A stretch of 64,000 nucleotides of DNA, taken from positions 1,054,001 to 1,118,000 of the forward strand of contig NZ_CP133133.1 of assembly GCF_030908625.1 (NCBI RefSeq), in the 5' to 3' direction. The notes below the pieces were generated by a model that searched no databases, was not told where the DNA came from, and saw only the letters and a program-made list of their open reading frames with translations. Every line of letters begins with the position of its first letter. Positions within the stretch are counted from its first letter, which is position 1. Source of the stretch: Paludicola sp. MB14-C6. Lineage in GTDB: Bacteria; Bacillota; Clostridia; Oscillospirales; Ruminococcaceae. The translations under genes were made by a program, and so were the position numbers. Shown here in pieces: positions 35,236 to 44,852 of this stretch.

Positions 35236-35691
35236 ATGGATCATCATTATTATATGGAACAAGCTATTATTTTAGCCAAAAAAGCTAGAGAGCTTGAAGA
35301 AGTTCCCATTGGATGTATTATTGTTAAAGATAACAAAATTGTAGGACATGGCTATAATACAAGGGAAACTTCCCAAAACGCCTTAGGTCATGCTGAGTTA
35401 ATGGCAATAGATGAAGCTTGTAAAACGCTTGGGGGATGGCGGCTATTTGGCTGCACTCTTTATGTGACGCTTGAACCATGCCCTATGTGCATGGGTGCAA
35501 TCATAAACGCTCGCATAGATACCGTTGTATTTGGAGCAAAAGATCTCAAATCGGGATGTTGTGGTTCTGTTATACAACTTAGTGAATGTGGTTTTAATCA
35601 TCGTCCTAAAATCATAAGTAATTTTGAAGCAGAAGAATGTGGGACACTTATCTCGGATTTTTTTAAGCAATTAAGAAATCAAATAAATTAA
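35236..35691 (+). CDS. tadA: tRNA-specific adenosine deaminase TadA
   Basis: 151-residue zinc-dependent deaminase converting A34 to inosine in the tRNA-Arg(ACG) anticodon. Catalytic motif HAELMAIDEA (zinc His and proton-shuttle Glu) and TLEPCPMCMGAI (two zinc Cys), plus GWRLFGCTLYVTLEPC. ATG 35236 follows GGAGG by 6 nt. It lies directly after tRNA-Arg but behind that gene's terminator. Confidence 0.96.
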   Translation: MDHHYYMEQAIILAKKARELEEVPIGCIIVKDNKIVGHGYNTRETSQNALGHAELMAIDEACKTLGGWRLFGCTLYVTLEPCPMCMGAIINARIDTVVFGAKDLKSGCCGSVIQLSECGFNHRPKIISNFEAEECGTLISDFFKQLRNQIN

Positions 35692-35787
35692 TGACATATT
35701 TCTGCATTTAATATTGAAAAATAGCTTGACTTTTAAAGGTAAATACACTTATGTAATGACGGTTTTACACAACGTAGTGTATTGAAA

Positions 35788-35921
35788 ATGTTGAAAACTC
35801 TGTTGAAATGTTTGAATAATATTCCCCCAAAAAGTCATAACACCCCTATTCATAGGTATTTAATGTTGAAAACTCTGTTGAAAATGTTTATAACTCGCCA
35901 AAATTACACGTTGAAAACTCG
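35788..35921 (+). repeat. Cluster of TTGAAAAC direct repeats resembling DnaA-box arrays
   Basis: A 21-nt unit ATGTTGAAAACTCTGTTGAAA occurs exactly at 35788-35808 and 35863-35883, each followed by TGTTT(G/A)(A/T)AA-like sequence, plus a shorter copy ACGTTGAAAACTCG at 35908-35921. Spacing between the two full copies is 75 nt. TGTTGAAAA is a near variant of the DnaA box complement TGTGGATAA, and such strings are common around Clostridia origins. No dnaA, dnaN or recF is nearby. This 350-nt gap (35692-36054) has no other feature I can name. Confidence 0.5.
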
Positions 35922-36054
35922 TAAAGTCGTAATTACTCATTGTAGAGTTTGCTTGCCACTCTTTTTTTTAACTTGTTTTTACAAGAAAAATATAGTATTA
36001 TATAGTTATATTATCACTGGATTTTAAATAAATTAGGAAATGGAAGTGCCTTTT

Positions 36055-36243
36055 ATGAACGGTAAACAAGGAGCTCTGAAGAAAATTGGAATCATTTGCA
36101 TATTTATTGGTATTCTCGCGCTAATTTTAGGTATACTTATGCTTATGTTCGCATCATATGGTACATGGATTATTCTTTGCTCTGTTTTACTTAATATTAT
36201 AGGCATAAATTTTATAATACACAAACCAATTGATAAGGATTAG
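36055..36243 (+). CDS. Small two-helix membrane protein, unknown function
   Basis: 62 residues with two closely spaced hydrophobic helices (GIICIFIGILALILGILMLM and TWIILCSVLLNIIGINFII). The ATG at 36055 has GGAAG 8 nt upstream; the ATG at 36040 is a less likely start because its GGA is too close. It lies 34 nt ahead of the alr ATG and is probably co-transcribed with it. No family recognised. Confidence 0.55.
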   Translation: MNGKQGALKKIGIICIFIGILALILGILMLMFASYGTWIILCSVLLNIIGINFIIHKPIDKD

Positions 36244-36277
36244 TGTTAACATAAGAAAAGGAGATCCTGAAAGCACT

Positions 36278-37456
36278 ATGCATGAATTTCTAAAACGAAC
36301 TTGGGCTGAAATCAACCTTGACAACTTAATTTTTAATGTAAATCAAATAAAAAAACAAATTCCAGCTTCAACAAAAATTATGGCTGTTGTAAAAGCTGAT
36401 GGATATGGTCATGGTGATCAATATATTGCTCAGACTTTATCAGATAATGGAATTGATTTTTTTGCGGTATCCAATTTTGACGAGGCACTATCTTTAAGAA
36501 AATCAGGAATCACTGGAGAGATCCTTATTCTTGGATTTACGCCAGTCCATAAAGCATTAGAATTAGCTCAGCTTAATATAACGCAAACCGTATTCTCCGT
36601 TGAATACGCTTCCCTCTTGAATCAATATTGTGAAAAGCATTATTGTAAGCTCAACGTACACATTAAAATTGATACGGGCATGGCCCGGTTAGGACTTATT
36701 CATAATGAGTGTTCCAATGCTTTGGAAGAAGCAATACAGATATGCAATTTGAAAAATTTGGATGTCAATGGTATTTTTAGCCACTTCTCAAGTGCCGATA
36801 GTTTAGACCGTAGTTCTGTCGCTTATACAAAAAGCCAAATAAAATGGTTCAATGATATTGTTTACAATTTAAAAGAACATGGATATACAATTCCTAATGT
36901 TCATCTTCAAAATAGTGCCGGAATTGCATTCTATCCAGAAATGCAATATAACTATGTTAGGGCAGGAATCATTATGTATGGCGTGGCACCTAGTGGCGAA
37001 TCTCTAAAGTTACCAATCAAGCCCGTTATGCAGCTAAAAAGTGTTGTGTCCATGGTAAAGGACATTCAAAAAGGTACCTCTGTTTCCTATAGCCGTAAAT
37101 TTGTATCTTACGAAAGAATGAAAATTGCTACCGTACCAATCGGTTATGCCGATGGCTATCCTCGATTGCTATCTAATAAGGGCGAAATGCTTGTTAACGG
37201 AAAGCGTGCTACTATTATCGGAAATATATGTATGGATCAGCTTATGCTAAATGTGACAAGCATTGATGATATAAAACAAGGTGATATTGTAACGGTTGTC
37301 GGTGAAGATGGCAAAGAATTTATTTCTTTTGACGAACTTAGCAATAAAATTGGAACCATTAGCTATGAGTTAATGTGCCTAATTGGAAGACGTGTACCAC
37401 GTGTATACACATATAAAGGTAATATTGTTGGAGTAGTAGATTATCTAACAAACTAA
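36278..37456 (+). CDS. alr: Alanine racemase
   Basis: PLP enzyme making D-alanine for peptidoglycan; in spore formers alanine racemases can also blunt alanine-triggered germination. 392 residues. PLP lysine in KIMAVVKADGYGHG, HIKIDTGMARLG, VRAGIIMYG, and the second-domain tyrosine region TVPIGYADGYPRLLSNKG followed by IGNICMDQLMLNV. ATG 36278 is chosen since the family begins at RTWAEINLDNL; the GGAG upstream is rather distant (14 nt), so the start is not certain. Followed by a strong terminator. Confidence 0.94.
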   Translation: MHEFLKRTWAEINLDNLIFNVNQIKKQIPASTKIMAVVKADGYGHGDQYIAQTLSDNGIDFFAVSNFDEALSLRKSGITGEILILGFTPVHKALELAQLNITQTVFSVEYASLLNQYCEKHYCKLNVHIKIDTGMARLGLIHNECSNALEEAIQICNLKNLDVNGIFSHFSSADSLDRSSVAYTKSQIKWFNDIVYNLKEHGYTIPNVHLQNSAGIAFYPEMQYNYVRAGIIMYGVAPSGESLKLPIKPVMQLKSVVSMVKDIQKGTSVSYSRKFVSYERMKIATVPIGYADGYPRLLSNKGEMLVNGKRATIIGNICMDQLMLNVTSIDDIKQGDIVTVVGEDGKEFISFDELSNKIGTISYELMCLIGRRVPRVYTYKGNIVGVVDYLTN

Positions 37457-37458
37457 TG

Positions 37459-37476
37459 GGAGAGCGAAAGCTCTCC
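37459..37476 (+). terminator. Intrinsic terminator of alr
   Basis: GGAGAGC-GAAA-GCTCTCC followed by TTTTTAATTT. Confidence 0.9.
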
Positions 37477-37500
37477 TTTTTAATTTAAAGTATTAAAATA

Positions 37501-37526
37501 AAAAGAAGACCCGAAGGTCTTCTTTT
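37501..37526. terminator. Terminator between convergent alr and the ABC solute-binding gene
   Basis: AAAAGAAGACC-CGAA-GGTCTTCTTTT, T-rich on both strands; it ends the minus-strand ABC transporter unit. Confidence 0.85.
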
Positions 37527-37541
37527 TTATATAGTCAAAGA

Positions 37542-39047
37542 CTATTTAGCTTTTAAGAATTCATCAACTTGTTTTTGAATTTCAGCAATAATTTTATCCA
37601 TTCCTGCTGCTTTCAAATCAGCTTTTAGCTTATTAACAGTTGCATCAACATCTTTAATATTACCTGTTTGTAGATATTTGTATTGTTTGTCGATAACTGC
37701 TTGACAAGCTGCGATTTCTGTTTGTAGGTCTTTAACAACTGGTACATAACCTACTAGTGGAGATGCTTCAGCAGAGTCATTAACTGCTTTTAAGTTAGTA
37801 TACATATTTGCTGGAGCTGGTTTTAGTGGGTATAACTCGAAGAATGAAGCTTGAGCAAACATACCTGGTTGCCATGCATCCTTAGTTAAGTTTTCAACTT
37901 GACCTTGGTCATTCAATTTCCAGTTAGTACCTTTAATACCGTAACCTAATGTGTTTCTGTAGTCTTTATTTGTGTTCATGTATTCAATGTATTGTAGAGC
38001 TCTGTCAATTTTCTTTGAGTTAGGGCTGATACCGTTCATTGAACCTTGAATTGATCCAGTTGTGTAAATAGGACCATATTTCTTAACCATTTGGATTGTG
38101 TAGTCTTTACCACTACCCCAGATAGCTTCACAGCCTTCCCATCCTTGGCCTGTTCCTACTACTTGGAATTCAAATTCTTTTTCAACTTCAGAAGCGCCTT
38201 TGTTTACTAAGCCATTGTCATACCATGATTTAATTGTTTTTAGGTCTGCAACATAATCAGGATCATCATATTGAGAAATAACTTTTGTATTTCCAGCACT
38301 TAGGTTGATACCCATACGTACATTACCTAAACCAAAATCATCCCAACCATTTCCTAAGCCGTTTAATCCAGCCCAGTTATAGTTCATAGGAGCTGTTAAA
38401 TCATGAGGATATGCTTTTTTAGACTCATCATGATATTTCTTAACTTTCTCTAATAGAGGAGTTAATGTTGATAATTTTTTACCAGCTGCTTTTAGTTCAG
38501 CATCTGCTTTTGCACCATCAATAACGTACTCTTTATGTACAGTCCAGTATTGAGTTGCAGCTGAGTCTTTGTATGTTGGTACAGCGTAAATTTTACCATT
38601 TACTCTAGCACCAGCCCAACAGTTTTCAGGAATGTATTCCCAAAGCTTTGGAGCTACTTTTGGTAGTTTTTCTGTTAAATCAGCTAGTTGGTTGTTTTGT
38701 GAAGCAACTACATAGTTAGCAAACCAAGCACAAGTGAAAGCGATATCAAATTCGCCACCAGTTGACATGATTGTTTTTAACTTTTGGTCATCACCAGTTG
38801 TAAATCTAAAATCTACTGTTGTTTGAATTGCTTCTTTAGACATTTTGTTTAATTCAGCAATTACTGCGTCTGGTTGTTTTGGTTTGTCGCCCCAATGATA
38901 CCAAATTAGGTTTACATCTTCACGTTTTGCAGGAGCTGAAGATGAACCTTCGCTGCTAGGTGCCGGTTTGTCTTTACATGCTACGAACATGGATGCTACC
39001 ATCGCTAGTGCTAGTAGTAAAGATAGTACTTTGATTTTACCTTTCAT
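37542..39047 (-). CDS. Sugar ABC transporter solute-binding lipoprotein (LplA-like)
   Basis: 501-residue extracellular binding protein. The signal peptide ends in a lipobox (SMFVACKD) followed by a Ser/Pro/Glu linker. The body resembles cluster-1 oligosaccharide binders of the LplA/YtcQ type (VNLIWYHWGDKPKQPDAVIAELN near the N terminus, DRALQYIEYMNTNKDYRNTLGYGIKG near the C terminus). It works with the two permeases upstream; no ATPase gene is present, as usual for systems sharing an MsmX-type ATPase. The neighbouring divergent GH38 suggests a mannose-containing oligosaccharide cargo (inference). Confidence 0.9.
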   Translation of the reverse strand: MKGKIKVLSLLLALAMVASMFVACKDKPAPSSEGSSSAPAKREDVNLIWYHWGDKPKQPDAVIAELNKMSKEAIQTTVDFRFTTGDDQKLKTIMSTGGEFDIAFTCAWFANYVVASQNNQLADLTEKLPKVAPKLWEYIPENCWAGARVNGKIYAVPTYKDSAATQYWTVHKEYVIDGAKADAELKAAGKKLSTLTPLLEKVKKYHDESKKAYPHDLTAPMNYNWAGLNGLGNGWDDFGLGNVRMGINLSAGNTKVISQYDDPDYVADLKTIKSWYDNGLVNKGASEVEKEFEFQVVGTGQGWEGCEAIWGSGKDYTIQMVKKYGPIYTTGSIQGSMNGISPNSKKIDRALQYIEYMNTNKDYRNTLGYGIKGTNWKLNDQGQVENLTKDAWQPGMFAQASFFELYPLKPAPANMYTNLKAVNDSAEASPLVGYVPVVKDLQTEIAACQAVIDKQYKYLQTGNIKDVDATVNKLKADLKAAGMDKIIAEIQKQVDEFLKAK

Positions 39048-39195
39048 AACGAAATCCTCCTAAAATTTTATTATTTAATCCAACGAAATGGATTTAAATA
39101 CTACGTCGTGTTGTAACTGCCTTTTAGGGCTATAATGATATAACTTTAACGAATTTAATTTGGAAGAACGCAAGAAATTTGCCAGCTGATACACA

Positions 39196-39217
39196 GCGCA
39201 GTATGAAAATACTGCGC
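39196..39217 (-). ncRNA. Stem-loop between permease and binding-protein genes
   Basis: Nine-base-pair stem GCGCAGTAT / ATACTGCGC with a 4-nt loop, inside a 206-nt gap. No T-run on minus. Hairpins at this place often protect the binding-protein mRNA and raise its level over the permeases; here that is inference. The rest of the gap shows only the AAAGGAGG-type site before 39047. Confidence 0.5.
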
Positions 39218-39253
39218 GCTACCTAAATATTAAATTTTAAAACGTATACTGGA

Positions 39254-40189
39254 TTAACCTTTTACTGCACCAATTGTTAAACCGGATACAAAGTATTTTT
39301 GGAAGAATGGATAAGAACAAGCAATTGGAAGAACAAGTATAACTACAAGAGCCATACGGAATGCTTCTTGAGGCATCTGCATCATTGCTTGACGAGCAAT
39401 TGGATCCATATTCTGACTACTAATCATAAAGTTAATGTTTTGCTCAATTTTCATCAATACAAATTGTAATGGAGCATATTTATCAGTGGTTAGATACATT
39501 AACGCATTAAACCAGTCATTCCAATAAGCAAATGACAAGAATAAACCGATTGTTGCAAGCGCTGGAAGAGAAATTGGCAATACAATTTGGAAGAATATTC
39601 TTAATTGAGATGCACCATCAATCTTACCAGACTCGATTAATGAATCCGGAACTGTAGTATTAAAGAATGTTCTTAAAATAATTACATAGAAAGAACCTAC
39701 AGCCATTGGAAGTATTAACGCCCAAACGCTATCCTCAAGTCCTAAGAATTGAGTAATTACCAAGAACGTAGCTACCATACCACCGCTGAAAACCATCGGA
39801 ATGAAAACAATCCATGTATAAAGCTTTCTTAGCTTAAATGATTTTCTTGATAAAACATAGCCCATTGTTGCATTTAACAATAAACCAACAACTGTACCAA
39901 CAACTGTTATAAATACTGATACAAAGAATGCTCTAATAATTGTTTCTTTGGAATCCCATAAAGCTGAATATGCTGATAGAGACCATTTTTCAGGGAAAAA
40001 GCTAAAACCAATCTTATTTAAAGACGTTTTATCTGTAAATGAAATAATAACACAGAAAATTAACGGAATAACCGCTGCTAATGCACATAGTAAAAATATG
40101 AAGGAGAACAATAGATTCATTGGCTTAGAAATTCGATTGAACTTTGCTACACCTTCTAGGATTTTCTTTTCTTTAACCTTTTTAGCCAT
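39254..40189 (-). CDS. Sugar ABC transporter permease (LplC/YtcP-like)
   Basis: 311 residues with six helices and the MalG-type EAA loop (ESGKIDGASQLRIFFQIVLPISLPALA) that docks the ATPase. The C terminus FFQKYFVSGLTIGAVKG is typical for the LplC subgroup. ATG 40189, with GGAGGTGG about 12 nt upstream. It starts 17 nt after the partner permease stop. Confidence 0.93.
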   Translation of the reverse strand: MAKKVKEKKILEGVAKFNRISKPMNLLFSFIFLLCALAAVIPLIFCVIISFTDKTSLNKIGFSFFPEKWSLSAYSALWDSKETIIRAFFVSVFITVVGTVVGLLLNATMGYVLSRKSFKLRKLYTWIVFIPMVFSGGMVATFLVITQFLGLEDSVWALILPMAVGSFYVIILRTFFNTTVPDSLIESGKIDGASQLRIFFQIVLPISLPALATIGLFLSFAYWNDWFNALMYLTTDKYAPLQFVLMKIEQNINFMISSQNMDPIARQAMMQMPQEAFRMALVVILVLPIACSYPFFQKYFVSGLTIGAVKG

Positions 40190-40206
40190 AACTATTATCC
40201 ACCTCC

Positions 40207-41169
40207 TTAGAAGAATGCACTTTCTTCATCGACTTTCTTAACGATTGAGTTTGCAATTAAAATCATAAAGCATCCACATACTGATTGGAAGAATGCCGCC
40301 GCAGAGCTCATTCCTATATTATTCAGATTCTTTAATGCATTAAATACGTATACATCTATTGTAAGCGTTGCATCTTGAATAGCACCTTGGTTTCTTGGTA
40401 CTTGATAGAATAAACCGAAGTCGGAGCTGAAAATTCTACCAACATCCATAATAAATAGGATAATAATAATTGGTTTTAACAATGGAATTGTGATGCTTTT
40501 TACTTGTTGCCATTTTGTTGCGCCATCTATAACAGCCGCTTCATAATAAGTACCATCAATACCAGTAATGGAAGCAAGATATACTACCATTCCGTAACCG
40601 GTACCCTTCCATAGACGCATAATGGTTAAAATGTACGGCCAGTATTTCGTTGATTCTTCGGAAGAATAAAAGCTAATTTGTTCACCAGTCATAGATAAAA
40701 TTAGGTTTGGAATCATACCTTTTTGAGTATCAAGGAAAGCAACTAGGAAGTAACTAGCAACAACCCAAGACATAAAGTGAGGCAAAAACATTGCAGTTTG
40801 ACAAACTTTAGCATACTTTTGGCTATATAAGTTTGTAATCATAATTGCAAGAGTTACCGGAATAATAATACCTAAAATAATAAAAAATACATTATATAAA
40901 ATTGTATTTCTTAACATAATAAAGGTATCTTTTGTTTTGAATAAATACTCAAAGTTTTTAAATCCAGACCATTCACTTTGAAACAAACTTACAAGAAATC
41001 CCTTTCCCGCTTGAATTCGATATGTTTTAAAAGCGATAATAACACCTATCATAGGCAAAAAAGAAAATAGCGCATACCAAATTACTGTTGGCAGCGATAA
41101 TAAAATTAGCTCAAAATCATCAAAAGTAAACTTTTTTGATTTGATTTTTTCAGCTTTAACTTTCGCCAT
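40207..41169 (-). CDS. Sugar ABC transporter permease (LplB-like)
   Basis: About 320 residues, MalF-like permease with six helices and an EAA loop (EAAVIDGATKWQQVKSITIPLLKPIIII). ATG 41169 with CAGGAGTG 5 nt upstream is chosen over the ATG at 41187, which overlaps that site. First gene of the transporter unit, divergent from the GH38 at 41695. Confidence 0.93.
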   Translation of the reverse strand: MAKVKAEKIKSKKFTFDDFELILLSLPTVIWYALFSFLPMIGVIIAFKTYRIQAGKGFLVSLFQSEWSGFKNFEYLFKTKDTFIMLRNTILYNVFFIILGIIIPVTLAIMITNLYSQKYAKVCQTAMFLPHFMSWVVASYFLVAFLDTQKGMIPNLILSMTGEQISFYSSEESTKYWPYILTIMRLWKGTGYGMVVYLASITGIDGTYYEAAVIDGATKWQQVKSITIPLLKPIIIILFIMDVGRIFSSDFGLFYQVPRNQGAIQDATLTIDVYVFNALKNLNNIGMSSAAAFFQSVCGCFMILIANSIVKKVDEESAFF

Positions 41170-41246
41170 GTCTTCACTCCTGTTCATATTTTTTTACGCA
41201 AACGACGATTCCCCACTATAACATATCAATGTAACTCACAATATTT

Positions 41247-41453
41247 GTAACATATGTACTGATTATGCCTTAATAATCAAGTCGCTTTCGTAACGTATGT
41301 ATATATATTACTATATACATTATTTTTTTGCAATAGTTTTTTCACAAAAATACTAAAAAAATGTGAAGGAGTCTATGTATATTTACTAAACACCCCAAAA
41401 ATAAGCTGTTAGATGTGTATATAATGCAATAATATATTAATAACTATATACAT
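41247..41453. promoter_or_regulatory. Repeated operator-like motifs between the ABC transporter and GH38
   Basis: The 525-nt divergent gap is rich in repeats. GTAACATATGTA (41247-41258) and GTAACGTATGTA (41290-41301) are direct repeats 43 bp apart, about four helical turns. A near-palindrome with ATGTATATA / TATATACAT arms spans 41297-41320, and related motifs recur at 41374-41382, 41415-41424 and 41445-41453. This looks like multi-site control of the divergent transporter and mannosidase. No regulator gene is adjacent. Confidence 0.4.
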
Positions 41454-41602
41454 AAATTATAAACTATTGTATGATTTCACCAATAAATTATTATATATGC
41501 CAAGCATTTTATGGGAAAGTATTCACGAAATCACACTATATGTAATATATTTACAATTATATCATATGATATTAGCTTGTCAATACAATTTTCAAATATA
41601 AG

Positions 41603-41631
41603 TATACAATTTAACAGCAATATGATATACT
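41603..41631 (+). promoter_or_regulatory. Promoter of the GH38 gene at 41695
   Basis: TATACA, 17 nt, extended TGATATACT. Leader about 55 nt. Confidence 0.5.
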
Positions 41632-41694
41632 ACACTCATAATTTATAGATATTCAATTTATCTATATTACTATAAACAAAAGCGAGGTTTTTTT

Positions 41695-44600
41695 ATGCTC
41701 AATAACGCACAAATAGAACGTATGCTTGCCAAGTTAAAACAACTTGAGTTAACATTGGAACCATACGTTTTCACAAAAAGAGATACTTTGAATCTTAAAA
41801 AGTATGAAACAAAAGACCATTTATATTCCGTTCCAAGTGATGATTCTTTGTTTACAGAAGTAACAAAAGGTGATGTTTGGGGCGCTGAACGCCATTATTG
41901 TTGGTTTAAAGGCTCATATACCGTTCCAGCTGAGCTAGCAGGTGTTCCATTATACGCTTATCCACATATCGGAAGTTATGAAACAATGCTTTGGGTTGAT
42001 GGCGTTCCGTTTGGTGAATTTGCTTATAAAATTGCTCCAACAGGTCACGGCAACCATTACTGCGATATGGTTAGATTAGAGCCAAAAGCTGGCGAAACCA
42101 TTGAATTGGGCTTTGAAGCATATGCCGGACATTTTGTAATTGGTTGTTATCCATTTGAGGTTGCAGAACCAAGAACTTTTCAATATACATTCGAAAGCAT
42201 TGATATTTGTACCAAAAATCAAGATATTGCTGATTTTATCTTTGACCTAAAAGCATTAAATCAACTTGCTTCTACAATGGACAAGTATAGCTTCCGTCGT
42301 GGTGATGTTATAAACTGCTTAGCTAAAGTCCATGAAACCGTTTACTATTCCCCTGAACATACTGATGAAGCAATTTGGAGAGAAGCTTTAAAGGAAGCAA
42401 GAGCAATTATGGCTCCTTGTCTTGCAGTTAAAAATTCAGAATCTGCTCCTAGCGTTGGTATCATCGGTCACTCACATATGGACACTGCATGGCTTTGGGA
42501 TATTGCGGAAACAATTAAGAAATGTGCTAGAACTTACTCCAATCAGTTAAACTTAATGGAACAATATCCTGAATATCGTTTTATCCAAAGTAGTGCTTAC
42601 CACCTGGAAATGATGCGTCGCCATTATCCTGAACTATTCAAAAAGATTCAAGCTGCAGTAAAAACTGGCCGTTATGAGCCAAATGGTGCGGTTTGGGTAG
42701 AATGCGATTGTAATATCACTTCAGGTGAATCTATGATTCGTCAATTCCTATGGGGACAAAAATATACGCAAAAATACTTTGATTTCACATCTGACTGCTT
42801 CTGGTTACCAGATACTTTCGGCTACAGTGCTGCTATTCCACAAATCATGAAGGGCTGTAACGTAGATTACTTCTTAACTACAAAATTATCTTGGAATGAT
42901 ACTACTACTTTCCCTTATGAAACATTTAAATGGGAAGGTATTGATGGAACTGAAGTATTCTGTCATTTTAATACAACCCACAACTGGCCTGAGCCTGAAA
43001 CTTTAATCCAACGTACAGAGGGACGTGGCGCTGTAAACTCACTTCAACAAAAAACAGTTTCCGATAAACGTTTGGTATCTTATGGCTTTGGTGACGGTGG
43101 CGGAGGACCTCAATTCGAAATGATCGAAATGTCTCGTCGCTGCAAAGATTTAGATGGATGTCCTAAAGCAGAACACATGAGTGTATCTCACTTTATGAAA
43201 GACTTAGAGGCTACTGCTGTTAATCCAAACACTTATGCAGGTGAACTATACCTAGAGTTACACCGTGGTACTCTAACAAACCAACACCAAATTAAGTATA
43301 ACAACAGGAAAGCAGAAATTGCAATCCACAATGCGGAAATCCTAACTGTTGCGAATGCAGTAAAAGAAGGGAAAGTGGCATCTGACGAAAAAATCAGACC
43401 ACAATTGGAAACTTTGCTTGTCAACCAATTCCATGACATTCTTCCTGGTACTTGTATTCAAACAGCACATGAACAATCTCACAAAGAAACAACTGCTGTA
43501 ATTGCAAATGCTAATGCAATTATTAGTGAAAATACAGCAAACAATGGTGATGCAAAGAAAGTCAGCGTTATCAATACTTTGAGCTTTGATGTAAACGATG
43601 TGATCTATTTAGACGATAACGGTTGCATTGATGCAGATGATACCGTATGTCAACAACACATTCGTGACTTGGATGATAACAAAAAAGTTGCAGTTGTAGG
43701 TATAAAACTACCTGCATTGTCTTCTACTGTATTACAATATGGTGATAAATGCGCTTGTAGCAACACAAACTTCACTTACGAAGGTAACAAGGTAACCACT
43801 CCATTTGCTACAATTACATTTAACGAAAAAGGATACATTGCTTCTTATATCGATAAAGCTAACGGACGTGAATTAGTTGGAAACAGTTATGCATTCAATA
43901 CTTTCTTAATGGCTGAAGATGTGCCAAGTGCTTGGGATAACTGGGACTTTGACGCTGATTGTCAAGTGAAGTTTAAGGATTCTGCAGAGTTGTTAAGCGA
44001 AGAAGTAATTTCTAATGGTGCTGCACAACTTCGTATTAGAAGAACCTATAAGCTTACCGAACTATCTTCTATTAAGCAAGATATGATTTTCAATGTGCAT
44101 ACTCCACGTATTGACTTTGAAACAGAAATTACATGGCACGATAAACGCCGTTTCTTAAAAACTGCATTCGATACTACCATTCTATCTCGTCAAGCTCGCC
44201 ATGAAATTCAATTTGGTTATGTAAACAAACCAACAACAAGAAACACTGAAACCGAACAAGCTATGTTTGAAGTTGTAAATCATAAATACACTGATTTATC
44301 AGAAACAAAATATGGTTGTGCAATCTTAAACGATTGTAAATACGGTATTTCTGTTGAAGGCGGAAACATGAGATTATCACTTCATAAGGGTGGTATCCGT
44401 CCTGACCCTAGAGGTGATGCAGGTGTTCATAAAGTAACTTATAGCTTTTTACCACATAACGAAGCATTTGGCGCAGATAGCGTTATTAAACCTGCTTATA
44501 TGGCAAACTACAAACCAATCATCGTGAGCGGTGAATACAATATGCCAAAACTCGTTGGTGTAGATGCAGCAAATATCATTATAGAAACAATCAAACCTTG

Positions 44601-44805
44601 TGAAGAAAATGAACGTGCATTTATCGTGCGTCTATATGAAGCAGAAGGAACTTATACAAAAGCTGATCTATCTATTGATATTCCTGCAGCGAAAGTTGAA
44701 GAAACCAATATGCTTGAAGAAGTAAAAGCCGAGCTTGCTTGTCAAGATGGTGTTGCTTTAGCATTCAAGCCTTTTGAAATCAAAACAATTAAAATAAGCT
44801 ACTAA
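41695..44805 (+). CDS. GH38 alpha-mannosidase (second of three)
   Basis: 1036 residues, full-length bacterial GH38 with an N-terminal beta domain (about 1-240). Catalytic domain: GIIGHSHMDTAWLWDIAET (zinc His/Asp), nucleophile Asp in FWLPDTFGYSAAIPQIM, YGFGDGGGGPQFEM and LLVNQFHDILPGTCI. C-terminal beta-sandwich follows. No signal peptide, so it acts on imported glycans. GCGAGG lies ahead of the ATG. Codon use looks more selected (more C-ending codons) than in the neighbouring pse genes, suggesting high expression. Divergent partner of the ABC transporter. Strong terminator follows. Confidence 0.95.
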   Translation: MLNNAQIERMLAKLKQLELTLEPYVFTKRDTLNLKKYETKDHLYSVPSDDSLFTEVTKGDVWGAERHYCWFKGSYTVPAELAGVPLYAYPHIGSYETMLWVDGVPFGEFAYKIAPTGHGNHYCDMVRLEPKAGETIELGFEAYAGHFVIGCYPFEVAEPRTFQYTFESIDICTKNQDIADFIFDLKALNQLASTMDKYSFRRGDVINCLAKVHETVYYSPEHTDEAIWREALKEARAIMAPCLAVKNSESAPSVGIIGHSHMDTAWLWDIAETIKKCARTYSNQLNLMEQYPEYRFIQSSAYHLEMMRRHYPELFKKIQAAVKTGRYEPNGAVWVECDCNITSGESMIRQFLWGQKYTQKYFDFTSDCFWLPDTFGYSAAIPQIMKGCNVDYFLTTKLSWNDTTTFPYETFKWEGIDGTEVFCHFNTTHNWPEPETLIQRTEGRGAVNSLQQKTVSDKRLVSYGFGDGGGGPQFEMIEMSRRCKDLDGCPKAEHMSVSHFMKDLEATAVNPNTYAGELYLELHRGTLTNQHQIKYNNRKAEIAIHNAEILTVANAVKEGKVASDEKIRPQLETLLVNQFHDILPGTCIQTAHEQSHKETTAVIANANAIISENTANNGDAKKVSVINTLSFDVNDVIYLDDNGCIDADDTVCQQHIRDLDDNKKVAVVGIKLPALSSTVLQYGDKCACSNTNFTYEGNKVTTPFATITFNEKGYIASYIDKANGRELVGNSYAFNTFLMAEDVPSAWDNWDFDADCQVKFKDSAELLSEEVISNGAAQLRIRRTYKLTELSSIKQDMIFNVHTPRIDFETEITWHDKRRFLKTAFDTTILSRQARHEIQFGYVNKPTTRNTETEQAMFEVVNHKYTDLSETKYGCAILNDCKYGISVEGGNMRLSLHKGGIRPDPRGDAGVHKVTYSFLPHNEAFGADSVIKPAYMANYKPIIVSGEYNMPKLVGVDAANIIIETIKPCEENERAFIVRLYEAEGTYTKADLSIDIPAAKVEETNMLEEVKAELACQDGVALAFKPFEIKTIKISY

Positions 44806-44817
44806 GCGAATATACGA

Positions 44818-44850
44818 AAGCTCCCCAAAGAAAATTTCTTTGGGGAGCTT
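44818..44850 (+). terminator. Intrinsic terminator of the GH38 gene at 41695
   Basis: Sixteen-base arms AAGCTCCCCAAAGAAA / TTTCTTTGGGGAGCTT, tail TTTTTAAT. It abuts the stop of the convergent XRE gene. Confidence 0.9.
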
Positions 44851-44852
44851 TT

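Noticed and set aside
35788..35921. CRISPR-like array
   Set aside because: Only two full units with one 54-nt spacer and no cas genes; the unit resembles DnaA-box strings instead.
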